From contig NC_068938.1 in NCBI RefSeq assembly GCF_016801865.2, positions 210,145,734 through 210,209,733 of the forward strand: DNA of 64,000 nucleotides, written 5' to 3'. The notes beneath the pieces were generated by a model. The model worked only from the letters and a program-made list of their open reading frames with translations, did not search any database and had not been told where the DNA came from. This document shows, piece after piece, positions 20,561 through 31,095 of this stretch; position 1 is the stretch's first letter, and each line of letters begins with the position of its first letter. Origin of the DNA: Culex pipiens pallens (taxonomy: Eukaryota; Arthropoda; Insecta; Diptera; Culicidae). The translations under genes and the position numbers were made by a program.

Positions 20561-20802
20561 GAAATGCGGTTAGACAAACTATTTTGACCAACCTGGCTTC
20601 GGATAACCTGCTGCTGCCGGTTCCGGATAATCCCCGCCATCCGACTCGTCACGTACTCTGGCATGTTTATCACCGTAACCGGGTTGATATTCCATGGCGG
20701 CTCAGCAGCAGCAGCTCCTCCGAAGAAACTGCGAACGAAAACTTCCTCCTCCCCTCGACCTCTGCCGACACCCCACGGTCGTGCAGGAGAAAATGTAAAC
20801 AA
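20548..20802 (-). pseudogene. 84-codon open frame in Helentron, possible captured first exon
   Basis: Starts MFTFSPARPWGVGRGRGEEE, then FVRSFFGGAAAAEPPWNINP, then MPEYVTSRMAGIIRNRQQQV. It reads like real protein at its C-terminal half but I do not recognise it. It lies upstream of, and on the same strand as, the fragments at 19160-20560, so it may be their missing 5' portion. Confidence 0.3.
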
Positions 20803-20847
20803 ATTTTGGGTTTGACAGCTCGAAACAGCTCATGATGTGCGAGAAGG

Positions 20848-21115
20848 CAGGGATGCCAAATGCACAGATTTGTATATAGTTTACAGACATTTGAGGTTGC
20901 GCCAGAATTTTTTTTTGGGTGCATAAACATTTTAATGTTTCTATTGTATGATTTTTTAAATGCAAATATTATTATTAACTTATTGTATAGTGCCAGGATA
21001 ATTGCAAACGCTTTTGGTATGATTTTCAGCTTGATTTTGAATGTTCGACATGTGCACAGACTTTTATACGAAGCCTGTACAGACAGACAGTTCTGAATAA
21101 CAAAATGGCATCCCT
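20848..21115. mobile_element. MITE nested in Helentron, terminus CAGGGATGCCA
   Basis: Perfect 11-bp inverted termini CAGGGATGCCA ... TGGCATCCCTG bound 268 bp of AT-rich sequence. The CAG-type terminus suggests hAT mobilisation, but no matching 8-bp duplication is visible. Confidence 0.55.
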
Positions 21116-21256
21116 GAAGATTTTGTAAACAAAATTTGATGCTACACGCTAATTGGGTTCGAAGCATTGGCCTTCCCCTCTTGGGATGTAAGATTCAAGT
21201 ACCTAATCGCACATCATTTTGTGCTTCCAAACCCTACTGAACGTTGGCTTGGCAAG

Positions 21257-21698
21257 ATGTCGAGGCATTTGAAGAAGGTGTACGATGCGGCTTTTCGGAA
21301 GCGGAAGAGAGAGCAGAGAGAGGAGGAGAGGCAGCTGGCGGATGAGCCTGCCGCGGTGCCAGTGGACAACGCTGAGCGCAGGGGGCGAAAGCGAGCTGCT
21401 GAAGGAGGTGGAGAGCACGGGGAGGATGATTCTGGTGCTGGACCGTCGGTGTCTAACATCGGAAAGCGGAGGAGGCAGGGACGAGAGGGAGGCAACCCGG
21501 GCGGGTCAAATGCGTCCGGCAGCACATCTGCCGAACGTATGAGACGGCTCCGGGAGAGGAGGAAGCGGACTGGACAAAATACGTTCGGTCGGAGCGACCA
21601 AGGAGGCGAGACCACGGATGATTGTTTCGTTGCTGGAAGGCGACGGCGTGGTGGACGGGGACTCGCAGACAATTTGGTAGCGGAAAATCCCGTGCACG
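21257..21698 (+). CDS. Helentron Rep-helicase, exon 1 (basic N-terminal region)
   Basis: The exon encodes a highly basic, charged segment starting MSRHLKKVYDAAFRKRKREQ and containing SAERMRRLRERRKRTGQN, a motif style common at the N-terminus of Helitron and related transposon proteins. An in-frame ATG at 21167 would add 30 residues; 21257 is preferred because the basic region begins there, but this is a judgement. The exon ends one base into a codon at donor G|GTAAGTTC. Probable role: nuclear localisation or DNA binding. Confidence 0.72.
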
Positions 21699-22250
21699 GT
21701 AAGTTCTGACGTGATCAATGTTTGATGAAGTTAGAACCAGTTGGCTTGCGTTTAATATTTGCTTATAATTTTTGGGGTTATTCTTTATCAACAAAATTTA
21801 ACGAATGGTTTTACTAGCATTTGCGTTCATTCTTAAAATTGAAACTTAAGTTTTCAGCGTAAGGAAAAAAATCAAATACACTAGAGTTCCGTTTTACGCT
21901 GCCCCCGTAAATGATGAGCGAGCCCTTGTTTAACGCACCCTGATTTAAACTCAAAACCATTTGTGCCAGAACTCAAAAACAAGAAACCTCCAAACTTAAA
22001 CTACAAAATAACGCTTCCCAATTTGCGCACTCTCCTCGTTTATGTCCTCAAATAAAATAACGCAAATGGGGGTTTTAGTTTTAGTGTAGTACGAACCGAC
22101 AACTTGAGAGGCATACCAATTTTGTGAACAGATTTTAGCACCTTTTAGGGGGAATTCTGAGAGTGCAATTATAATGAATAATGCAAAGTTTATGCGATTT
22201 TTCATTTAAATTTTCAAATTCTCACAGTAACTATATATGTAACTTTTTAG

Positions 22251-22319
22251 GGATTTCTCCGCCCATGGAGGCAGACGCAATAAGCCTCCATGATCCGGTG
22301 GTGCAGATTGATGAAGAAG
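22251..22319 (+). CDS. Helentron Rep-helicase, exon 2
   Basis: Bounded by acceptor aactttttag and donor GTGAGACG. With the one carried base from exon 1 it reads GISPPMEADAISLHDPVVQI and then DEE, ending again one base into a codon. Too short for an ORF scan; it is accepted because frame and splice sites agree on both sides. Confidence 0.6.
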
Positions 22320-22383
22320 GTGAGACGTTAAACACATTGTGTTATTGTGAAAAATTTACTAAACACGCAAAATAACTTTTTAG

Positions 22384-22443
22384 AAATGCCATCAAATTCT
22401 GCACCAAGTCAGTCGGATAGCATTTCAGATAGGGCAAGCCAGG
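22384..22443 (+). CDS. Helentron Rep-helicase, exon 3
   Basis: Bounded by acceptor aactttttag and donor GTAGGTCT. It reads EMPSNSAPSQSDSISDRASQ in phase with exons 2 and 4. It is a Ser-rich linker with no recognised domain. Confidence 0.58.
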
Positions 22444-22504
22444 GTAGGTCTTTAAATTTATGCGAAGTTTTCGAGGTTTGGGTCAACTCTATCGTGTTTC
22501 ACAG

Positions 22505-25500
22505 AGCCAGGTCCTCGCAATGCAAGCAGACCGAACTACGACAGGGCCACTCTTGAGTTCCGTAAGCTTTTCGTTGAGAACTCGTTTGGTGCTGTGTGCA
22601 GCGTTTGCGACAGACTTTGGTTCAAGAACGACTTGAAGCCCATCACTGAAGCTGGAGGAAATGTACTGGTACAAGCCGGCGACTTTGATTCAACCGAAGG
22701 TTTCATGGTGTGCCAAACCTGCAACAGCAGCTTGAATCGTGGAAAGGTCCCAACCCTGTCCAAAAGCAACGGATTTGTTTACCCGCCGATACCACCGGGT
22801 CTTCCCAAACTGGATATGATCAGCAAGCGGCTGATTTCTCCCCGTTTCATCTTTCTGGTGATTCGTCGTCTGTGTCATGCTTTGGGCAACTATGGTATCA
22901 TTGGGCAGGTGATCAATGTGCCGGTAGACGTTGAGGAGATGGTTCGGGTTCTTCCTCGCGATCTTGATAATGACTGTGCGATTAATGTGAGCTTCAAGAA
23001 GCACACTGCACACAAATCGAGCCATTACTCGGGGTGGGTTTGCAAGGGGACTGTTTATGCTTGGCTCAAGTATCTCGTAACTACTCCGTTGTATAAACGT
23101 GAGGGCATTACTTTTGACGAAGAACGATTAAATGCGTTCGGAGCAGATCCACAGGAGGGTCCCTCGCGGGCGGAAGAAGCAATGCCACTGGATATCATCG
23201 AAGATGAAGCCGAGCTGTTGGCTAGCATGCAACAAACTGCGATGTGGAACGAAGACATGTACCTGGAGCTTTGCCCTACCATGAACCGAATGCCCTCGAG
23301 TATTTTGTACGATGAGAATGCCGAGGAGTTGAGTAATCCCGACATATACTATGGGTTCCCGACAACGATCAGGCAAGGCGTACAAGCTACTGTGTTCAAC
23401 AAGGCGAGCAGTGAAGCTAGGCGAGCTGACAGGCGGGGTGCTCGTCCAGATCACATTCTGGCCATGGCCATGAAGGTGTTATACTGCCGTATGATTGAAG
23501 GGCTCAAATGCCACTTCAAATCTGTGGGAACAGATAACGTCACACGTGCCCAGCTCAGCGATCCAGAGTTCCAGAGGAATATGATGGAGATTGGCTTGGC
23601 TTTCTTCAAAGGGATACCGAACTCTGTGCAGTACTGGCAAGGACGCAAACAGGACCTCTTCGCCATGATTCGACAGTTGGGTAAACCAACAATGTTTCTC
23701 ACCTTGAGCGCCAGTGAAACTCAATGGGAAGAACTGTTGAAGGTGCTGCACAAATTGTCCAGTGACTACGATGACCTTGAATTGGCCGACCCGCTGTCGG
23801 AGTTAAGCGCGTTTCAAAAGGCAAAGTTGGTCGTTGAAGATCCTGTGACGTGTGTTGCATACATCGACAAGCTTGTTGACGTCATAATGCGCATCTTGAA
23901 GTCCAAACGGTTCAGTCCATTTGGTAAATACTACGTTGTGGATTACTTCAAGCGGATCGAGTTTCAACAACGTGGTAGCGCGCATGCCCACATCATGCTC
24001 TGGTGTGCAAACGATCCTCGTGAGGACGTTTCCGAGGACATGCCCGCCACCATTGAAATGATCAACACTCTCTGCTCCATCGATGCCTTCCGTTGGTTGG
24101 GACCACTGCTTGGCAAGAAGCAAGAGCACGCTCACACACGTACGTGTTACAAACACAACGATAAACGTTGTCGTTTCAACATTCCGTACTGGCCGATGAA
24201 CGAGGATCGGGTATTGGTGCCCCTTCCGGCTGATGACAGTCGTCGTTCTGCACTGAAGAAACGTGCTCTCGAGTTTCGTGAGATTCTGGAAACGAAGACT
24301 TTCGAAACTCTCGAAGACTTTCTGGCCGATTGTGAGTGTACCGAGGAATACTACCTCGAAGTGATTCGTGCATGGCTACAGCGACCAGCGTTCTTCTTCA
24401 AGCGTCCAATGAATCAGCTCTACATGAATCCATTCAACGTTTGGATTGGCGGTGTACTTCGTTCCAACAGTGACCTGCAGTTCATCATGGACGAGTACTC
24501 GTGCGCCTCTTATTTGGTTGATTACGTCAACAAGACAAATCGAGGCATCAGCGCGTTTCACCGAGAGCTTCTCGAGCTGCAGGAGCAGTATCCCGACTAC
24601 GACTATCAAGGCTTGCTGAAGAAGTTGGGCGTGAGAGTACTCAACAGTGTTGAGATGTGCTCACAGGAAGCAGCGTGGATCTTGCTCCGGTTACCGATGT
24701 CCGAAGCAAGCCGGAAAATCGAATTTGTGCCGACAATGTGGCCAAATGAGAGAACCCGATGCCGGAAGCGACACCAGCAGATGGACAACGAGGGACTCGA
24801 CGACGACTCAACGGACGTGTGGACCAGAAACATCGTCCAGAAGTATGAGGACCGCGATGGATTGGAGGATGTGTGCCTGGCTGATTTCGTCGCATGGTAT
24901 GCACCGATGAAAAGCACCAAAAACAGCTACAAGCTGCGAGGCACTGCCAAAATCCTGCGATGGCGAGGATACCCGATGAGCGAAATGGTCGAGTACAAGC
25001 GAGAGGCAGTGCTCCTGTTTTTGCCGTTCCGGAATGAACGAGTCGACCTGCTGGACCAGAACAAATTCCTCCAATTGTACGATTCGCATGAGACAGAGCT
25101 CATCGCGAAACGTAAGGAATACGATTGTGAGTTGAATTTGGAGCAGACCGTTGAGGAATACCTCCGAATAATCGCACAGGAAGGCGATGGCGAGCAAGAG
25201 AGAGCCGCCACGGAGAAGCACAACGAGTACGTGAGGAGCATCGACATGCAGCCAAACAACGATGACATCGAAAACCTGCCGACTTCTGCACTGCGAGCGA
25301 TTGTGAAACAACGTTCGAATGTCATGCCAAAAGCTGACTACTGTGCCTGGATGCGGCAGGCTAACGAGAAGCAGCGCATGTTGATCCTCCACATCATCCA
25401 TCGACTGACGAGCTTTGATCCTGAAATTCCAGCGATGCAGATCTTCCTGACTGGACCAGCGGGTAGTGGTAAAACGTTCACACTGCGTCTGATGATGGAA

Positions 25501-27600
25501 ACCTATAACCGGTACAGCCAAGGTCACAACTCTCGCAACAACGCGTATATTGCATGTGCGTCGACAGGCAAAGCCGCCGTTAACATTGACGGTGTTACGG
25601 TCCATCGTGCCTACCGCATTGCAATATCGCGCCAGAGTGACTCAAAGCTTAGCCCTGAATGGCTGCAGACGTACCGAAATGAATTCCGGAACGTGAAGCT
25701 CCACATTGTAGATGAAGTTAGTATGCTTAGCGCAGGTAACTTCAGAACAATGCACTTACGTTTGCAGGATATTCATTTGGACCACCTTCACCCATTCGCT
25801 AACCAGAACGTTACGTTTACCGGAGATTTACATCAGCTGAATCCAGTCAATGCTTTACCAATCTATAAGGCTCCGAGGAATTCGATTGGTGGATCTTGGC
25901 TGTGGGATTACATCCGACTGTACGAGTTGGATCAGGTCATGCGTCAGACCGATGTGGTGTTCTCCACCATCCTCACCGCGATTGGCGAAGGCAAGAAACT
26001 GACGGATGAACAGAAGACGCTGATCGAGAGTCGGTTCAAGTCAGTGGAGGACTGCCAACGGGAAGCTCCCAACGCCGTTTGGCTGTTCCATCAAAACGTT
26101 GATGTCGATCGATTCAACAGAGAAGCGTTGAGTGGGCTCGAGGGTCTGGACTGTCTTGCCGACGATATGATCACAGGTCACAGCACATCCGCTCAGGCAA
26201 CCAGTGCACGAACGAAATTACATAAAATGAGCACAGCCCAAACGAGTGGGCTGCCATATATGGTTCGTTTTTGCATTGGAAAGCCCTACATGATCACTAC
26301 CAACATCGATGGCGATGATAATCTGGTAAACGGAGCAATCGGCGAGCTGAAGTATGTGGAGATGCGGGAAAACGACGCCGGCGAAGAAGTGATCTACAGA
26401 CTCTGGTTGCAATTCGATACGGAGAAAATCGGAACCATTGCAAGATCTAAGGCGCAGGCAGTCGTTTACGCCCGACCCCATCTCCTGCAGCAGGATTGGA
26501 CCCCCATCACGAAGCAGCACGTGAACATCGCTCTTGGAGGTACGATCAAATGCAAGCGGATTCAATTTCCGATTGCGAGTGCCTGTTCCATGACAATCCA
26601 CAAGTCACAAGGTGGAACTTTCTCCCAGGTCGTTTACCAGTACAGTCGCTCGCAGGAGCAAAGGCTGGTGTACGTTGCTTTGTCACGGGTTACTTCACTG
26701 GAAGGACTCTACTTGACATACGCGGACAATCCCTCCCTAGATCCGTCTAAGGAAAAGCCTGTGTTCCACCACGCCAAGGCAAACAACTCTCCAGCGATGC
26801 GTGAGTTGCGGGACGAATACAAGCGCTTGAGGAATAACCGTTATCGAACGATCGGAGACGATTTTTCTGAGGTGTTGGCGAGTAGTGGACCAGCATGCAC
26901 CCTGATGACAATCAACGTCCAAAGCTTGAGCGCTCATCACCAGGATATATCGATCGATTCCATACTGACCAGTGTAGACTACTTGGCCCTAAGCGAGACG
27001 TGGTTGGATGATAACTCCTCGGTCGAGATTGAAGGCTACACTTGTGTTGTCCAGTCCAAAAGGGATGACGCAAGATCTGGCGGTGTGGCAATTTATCGAA
27101 AGACGACGACCAAAACCAGCATGGCAGTCCCGTATACTCCCGAATTGGTGAGTCAAGATCGAGACGAACTTTTCGGTGTGGCAGATAAATACGGTGACGT
27201 TTGCGCTGCTACAGTGGATGTGATGGGCACTGAGGTACTGCTGTTCTCGGTGTACATCATCCCAGGAACCACACTGAAGCAGAAAGGTTGGTTTTTGGCA
27301 CGGAAGTTGCTCCAGACTGCCCGCACTGGTTTGCCAATGGTAGTAACCGGTGATTTTAATGTCGACGTTTCCAAACGAGAAAATGTCGAATTCATTAAGT
27401 TTATGGGCGAGCACTTCCAACTATCCTTAGCTAACGACGTGAGACAGACGACCACAAATCGTGGAACGGTCCTTGATCTCACATTTACCAGAGGCATACA
27501 TGTGGCGAGCAATTCGCGGTATGCATGCTATTTTTCCTACCACAGACCCATGCTGTCTGTACTACGAACTGAAGAACCCGAGCCATCTCAGTTGCATTGA
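22505..27600 (+). CDS. Helentron Rep-helicase-endonuclease, main exon
   Basis: Acceptor atcgtgtttcacag joins the earlier exons; the spliced protein is 1,888 aa. In order (spliced numbering): a Cys-rich finger-like region at ~220-270 (CSVCDRLWF ... VCQTCNSSL); the Helitron Rep HUH nuclease with QRGSAHAHIMLWC (~676-690, HAH metal motif) and SYLVDYVNKTNRG (~860), which holds both catalytic tyrosines in Y-x3-Y-x2-K; a Pif1-type SF1 helicase with GPAGSGKT (~1173), HIVDEVSML (~1256) and MTIHKSQGGTFSQVVYQYSR near its end; and a C-terminal endonuclease/exonuclease/phosphatase domain from ~1655 (TINVQSLSAHH, ALSETWLDD, VVTGDFNVD at ~1803, FSYHRPML). HUH cleavage plus helicase drives rolling-circle transposition. 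No stop or frameshift is present, and all three junctions are phase 1. The product could be active. Confidence 0.92.
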
Positions 27601-28081
27601 TCCATAAACGTTCAAAGCCGGACACGACGATATTATCATCGGATTTTACAAGAAGAAATTGAAATGTAAATTACCAGTTACACCTACACTAACACAAACT
27701 CACAAATGAACTGTAAACTCATTAATTTAAGTATACCAGAAAACTTTTGTAAACACTAACTAAACACACTGACCCCTCCCCTCCCCCCAAACATTAACAT
27801 CACTACATCAGGAACCAAATGAAATGTAAATATTACTTTAAGAAGCAGAACAATATTGTACTACACACTAAAACCTACCCAACAACCGCCCCTTCCCCTC
27901 TTCCACCCACTCCTTCTCTTTCTCGCTTTATTCATATATTGAACTTATTTAATGATTCATTCAACCATCATCAATTGTTTATTAACAGGAAACCATCCCC
28001 CCGCCCTCTTGGAACACCGCTGATGGACCCAGCCAGGATCAAGCCTAATCTCATTTCTTCATTCCAGGGCAAAAATTAAAC
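27601..28081 (+). other. Helentron 3' untranslated region
   Basis: Follows the Rep-helicase stop. Pyrimidine-rich (tcaccctcccctcccccc-like tracts) with no long open frame. It ends at the histone-type stem-loop. Confidence 0.5.
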
Positions 28082-28097
28082 GGTCCTTTTCAGGACC
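28082..28097 (+). promoter_or_regulatory. Histone-type mRNA 3'-end stem-loop, Helentron 3' region
   Basis: GGTCCT TTTC AGGACC is a perfect 6-bp stem with the 4-nt loop of the replication-dependent histone stem-loop (consensus GGYYCT-TTTC-AGRRCC). It is followed by ACCA, the usual cleavage context, and after 13 nt by CGAAAGAGTT (28111-28120), a purine-rich histone-downstream-element-like run that would pair with U7 snRNA. It lies 480 nt after the Rep-helicase stop codon, on the same strand. No AATAAA is obvious between them. The inference is that the transposon mRNA ends here without a poly(A) tail. Confidence 0.72.
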
Positions 28098-28267
28098 ACC
28101 AAAATATTCACGAAAGAGTTACTCTGCAACAATTCTATCAAGCAAAATAAAATAATCTGGTTTTACATTTCACTATCAATCCGAAAACATCAGCAATCTT
28201 AATAAAAATTTAAGGCCCTGTACTGTCCTATGTCTTTCGGTTATGTCTCTGACATACCATCTTGAAC

Positions 28268-29158
28268 TTTTTCTATTCAAGTTCAACAATGTCCAAAACA
28301 AACTTCTTGAGTTTTTGTTAAGAACTACATAAAATATTAAAAGTGAATATTACGAATCCAGAAAAACAAAAGCTTATTGATCTCTTTTCAATCGAAGGCA
28401 AAAACTTAAACATTAGCTGGACTTGATAACTTTAACATCACGTGTCGGCGCCGTCATTCAACGACAAGACACCAGCGAGTAACAACGCCCTTTTCCTTTT
28501 CGGTGCAGAAAGAAACATATACTACAGCTCAAAATTTTCCGTTGTTAAACTTTCACCACAATTCCTGCACACGGCTTTCAGCAGGAAACCTAAACTACTG
28601 CACTAGGATTTAAGGTCCTATTTTTGACCAAGCAGTCAAGCTTCTTTTAAGTTAGATTTATATAAAAAATAAAACATTATTTTTGAAGCCTGTTTTTTAC
28701 CTAAAATTTTAAAATATTTCAACATAAATTGTTTGCTTTAAAAATAAATCGAAATAAATTGAAATTGTTTTTTTTTGCTTCAGATAGAAATTAGAATTAA
28801 ATTTCTCAAAATAATGGTTCCATAATCCAACAAAGGACACTCCACCCTAACCAGTTTATGCATGCAATGCAGGAAATGAGACAACTGCCCACCCAGTGCA
28901 TTCGTTCATCTACCGCAAGGCAGTTGTAACTATTTTGATGCAATTTGTTGCACTGCACAATTCCCACCGCTGCTATTCGAGCTTTTCGATTGCAGCTCAA
29001 TAAACTTTATATTGAACAGTGAAAAAACTTAAGCCGTTGGATAAAGAGTTATTTTTAGAAATAATATGCAGAAAATTTCGACTTAATTTAATTAAATAAA
29101 TAAAAATATAAAAAAAAGTCCGTGTAAATCTTATTAGTCCAAACTGCACTCATTTTAA
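28268..29158. other. Intron sequence, nothing recognised
   Basis: AT-rich with a higher-GC patch around 28830-29000 (64 codons open on the minus strand, no motif). Confidence 0.4.
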
Positions 29159-29775
29159 CCTCTACTGCCCAAATTTTTTTTCGAATATTTTTATTTTTCC
29201 CATGTTCTGGAGGTTATTTTGGGCAACTTTTGTTCTACGAAAAACTTTACTTCTCTTGTTTTATGTTTTTCTTGTTTCATTTTTAGGTTTTTTAATTTGC
29301 ATTTATCTTGTTAAGTATATGTTTGTTTTTGGTAGTATTTGGCCTATTCTACCACCTCATATCATTACATTTTGCCTATCTATTTTTTTCATGTTTTTAC
29401 AGTAACTTTTTCATTTTTTTTGCATGTTTTTCACATTTTCTGATATGAAATGGCACCATTATCATTTAAATTGTAAATAAATGCGTAAAGGGACAGTCTT
29501 GGGCACTAGAAAAATTACTGCATACTTCTTTTCAGTTAACATAAAGGAAATGTTAGTAAAAATCACAGCCAAAGTTGACCCCTAAAAATAATACATTTTT
29601 AAAAACATTGGCAAAGTCACATAATACAAGTAAAACTTCCAACCCATAAATTTTCTAAAATTTTAAGAGTTCTTCTTTCCAATGCTTTTAAAAGATCAAA
29701 AATTGGTTGAAAAATGGATTTTTGGCGATTTTTTAAATCGAAGCCCGTTTAAAGGCGGGGTTGGGTTGTAGAGGG
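29159..29775. mobile_element. piggyBac-like MITE (TTAA target)
   Basis: The left end TTAA CCTCTAC and right end GTAGAGGG TTAA (29155-29158 and 29776-29779) form short inverted termini at TTAA, the piggyBac target. The interior is AT-rich, non-coding, 617 bp. Confidence 0.55.
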
Positions 29776-29779
29776 TTAA

Positions 29780-30928
29780 TTTACTTTAATGAAAGGTGCG
29801 TATTTTTACCACCAACCAACCAATCGACATGTGTCTTGTCTGCGGCGGCAGTTATTTTTGATATAGTTTTTTTTTACTTTGCATACAACACGTTGCTCAC
29901 ACACGTGCAGCCAGGTGTAACGCTGCGTCTCGCCCTTCTACCGACACCGACACGTTTCGAACCCGTGTGGGGCCGACATTTTTGGTAAGGTTTCACTCAA
30001 CTCCCCAACCCCCCCGGTCAGAAAAGGAAACCCGAGCTGGGTGTCACGTTTTAGCAATGGTGGGTTGGTTATTGAGAAGTGTTTGCTTGTTTTTTTTTTG
30101 CGTTTGGGATGTGGGAAATTTTGTAAAGGAATGCTGTAATTTTGAGATATTTGACCCCGGTAATTTGATCGAAGGAAGCGTTGAGTGGTTTTATTGATGC
30201 GCAATTTGGATTAAATTTCTAGTTATTGAAGCAAATTTAGAAGCGAACAAAATATAACCTTTTCAAAAGAAGAAACAGTTAAGGCCGGACAGTTAAGGTT
30301 AATAACAACACTTTTCCGAAAAATTGGCTTTTCCCAGGTTGTTACATTAAAGAAGATGGGAGGTGAGGAAGGCAAAAAGATAGCATTATTTTTTTCTAAA
30401 CAAATTTAAAAATTATAAGGATTCAAATTACACCCAAAACGTAGGATATACACAACCAATCTACTAAAATGCGAACAAAAATATTTGCAGTGAATTTAAT
30501 TTTCAATTTATAACCAAAAAAAAAAATTTCACATTGCTAGCCTAATTTTCAATAGTTTTGCCTTCCTCACCTTTCTGAGGAAAGGCTTCAAAATCACTTG
30601 AAAAATTAACTTCTTAATTTGACATCCCAGACCCACCTTTTCACGTAATACATATTCTGGGCAAATGTCTGTGTGTGTGCTGGGATGTTGATAAAAAAAA
30701 TTGTCACTCGATTATCTCGGCACCGGTTGAACCGATTTTGTCAGTTTTGGTCTCATTCGATCCGTCTTGGGTTCCCATAAATCGCTATTGAAAGTTATAC
30801 AGTTTAGTTAAGTATTTCAAAATTTATGCTTAAAAAACGATCCTAAAAAAATAATTCAAAGGGTTTAGAAAATTTCACACGAATTTCACATTGTAACATA
30901 AAAAATAGAATCGATAGTACCCAAGATA
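29780..30928. other. Intron with dispersed-repeat pieces
   Basis: GGTGAGGAAGGCAAAA at 30362 faces its exact complement TTTTGCCTTCCTCACC at 30556, a 210-bp inverted pair. Downstream, 30570-30880 (atctcggcaccggttgaacc) has the look of a widespread mosquito repeat. No gene seen. Confidence 0.4.
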
Positions 30929-31095
30929 GGGACCATCCATAAACCACGTGGACACTTCAGGGGGGGGGGGGGGTATGGCGATTGTCCACGATCCATACAA
31001 AAAAGATTTTTTTTGTATGGACAATTGTCCACGAAGGGGGGGGGGGGGGGTAACAGATTCCCAAAAAAGTGTCCACGTGGTTTATGGATGGTCCC
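30929..31095. mobile_element. 167-bp hairpin MITE, terminus GGGACCATCCATAAACCACG
   Basis: Inverted termini of about 27 bp (GGGACCATCCATAAACCACG ... CGTGGTTTATGGATGGTCCC) enclose poly-G tracts and a second inverted pair (attgtccacgatccatac). ATA flanks both sides. Partial copies sit inside the 7075-15298 element at about 7885-8003 and 9485-9610. Confidence 0.75.

Larger units (their letters stand above)
17496..28267 (+). mobile_element. Helentron (rolling-circle transposon), apparently complete, 10.8 kb
   Basis: The left end is a T-run followed by GACATAGGACTATGTC, a 7-bp palindrome with a 2-nt centre. Near the right end is its subterminal inverted partner GTCCTATGTC (28225-28234), then a hairpin (GGTTATGTC, TCT, GACATACC) and an end 33 nt after GTCCTATGTC, at another T-run. 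The 7075-15298 element shares this plan with compensating base changes, which supports both boundaries. Inside are an intact four-exon Rep-helicase-endonuclease gene, two histone-type RNA 3'-end signals and decayed gene-like fragments (18.6-20.8 kb). The C-terminal endonuclease and T-T target mark it as a Helentron (Helitron2) rather than a canonical Helitron. Confidence 0.8.
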
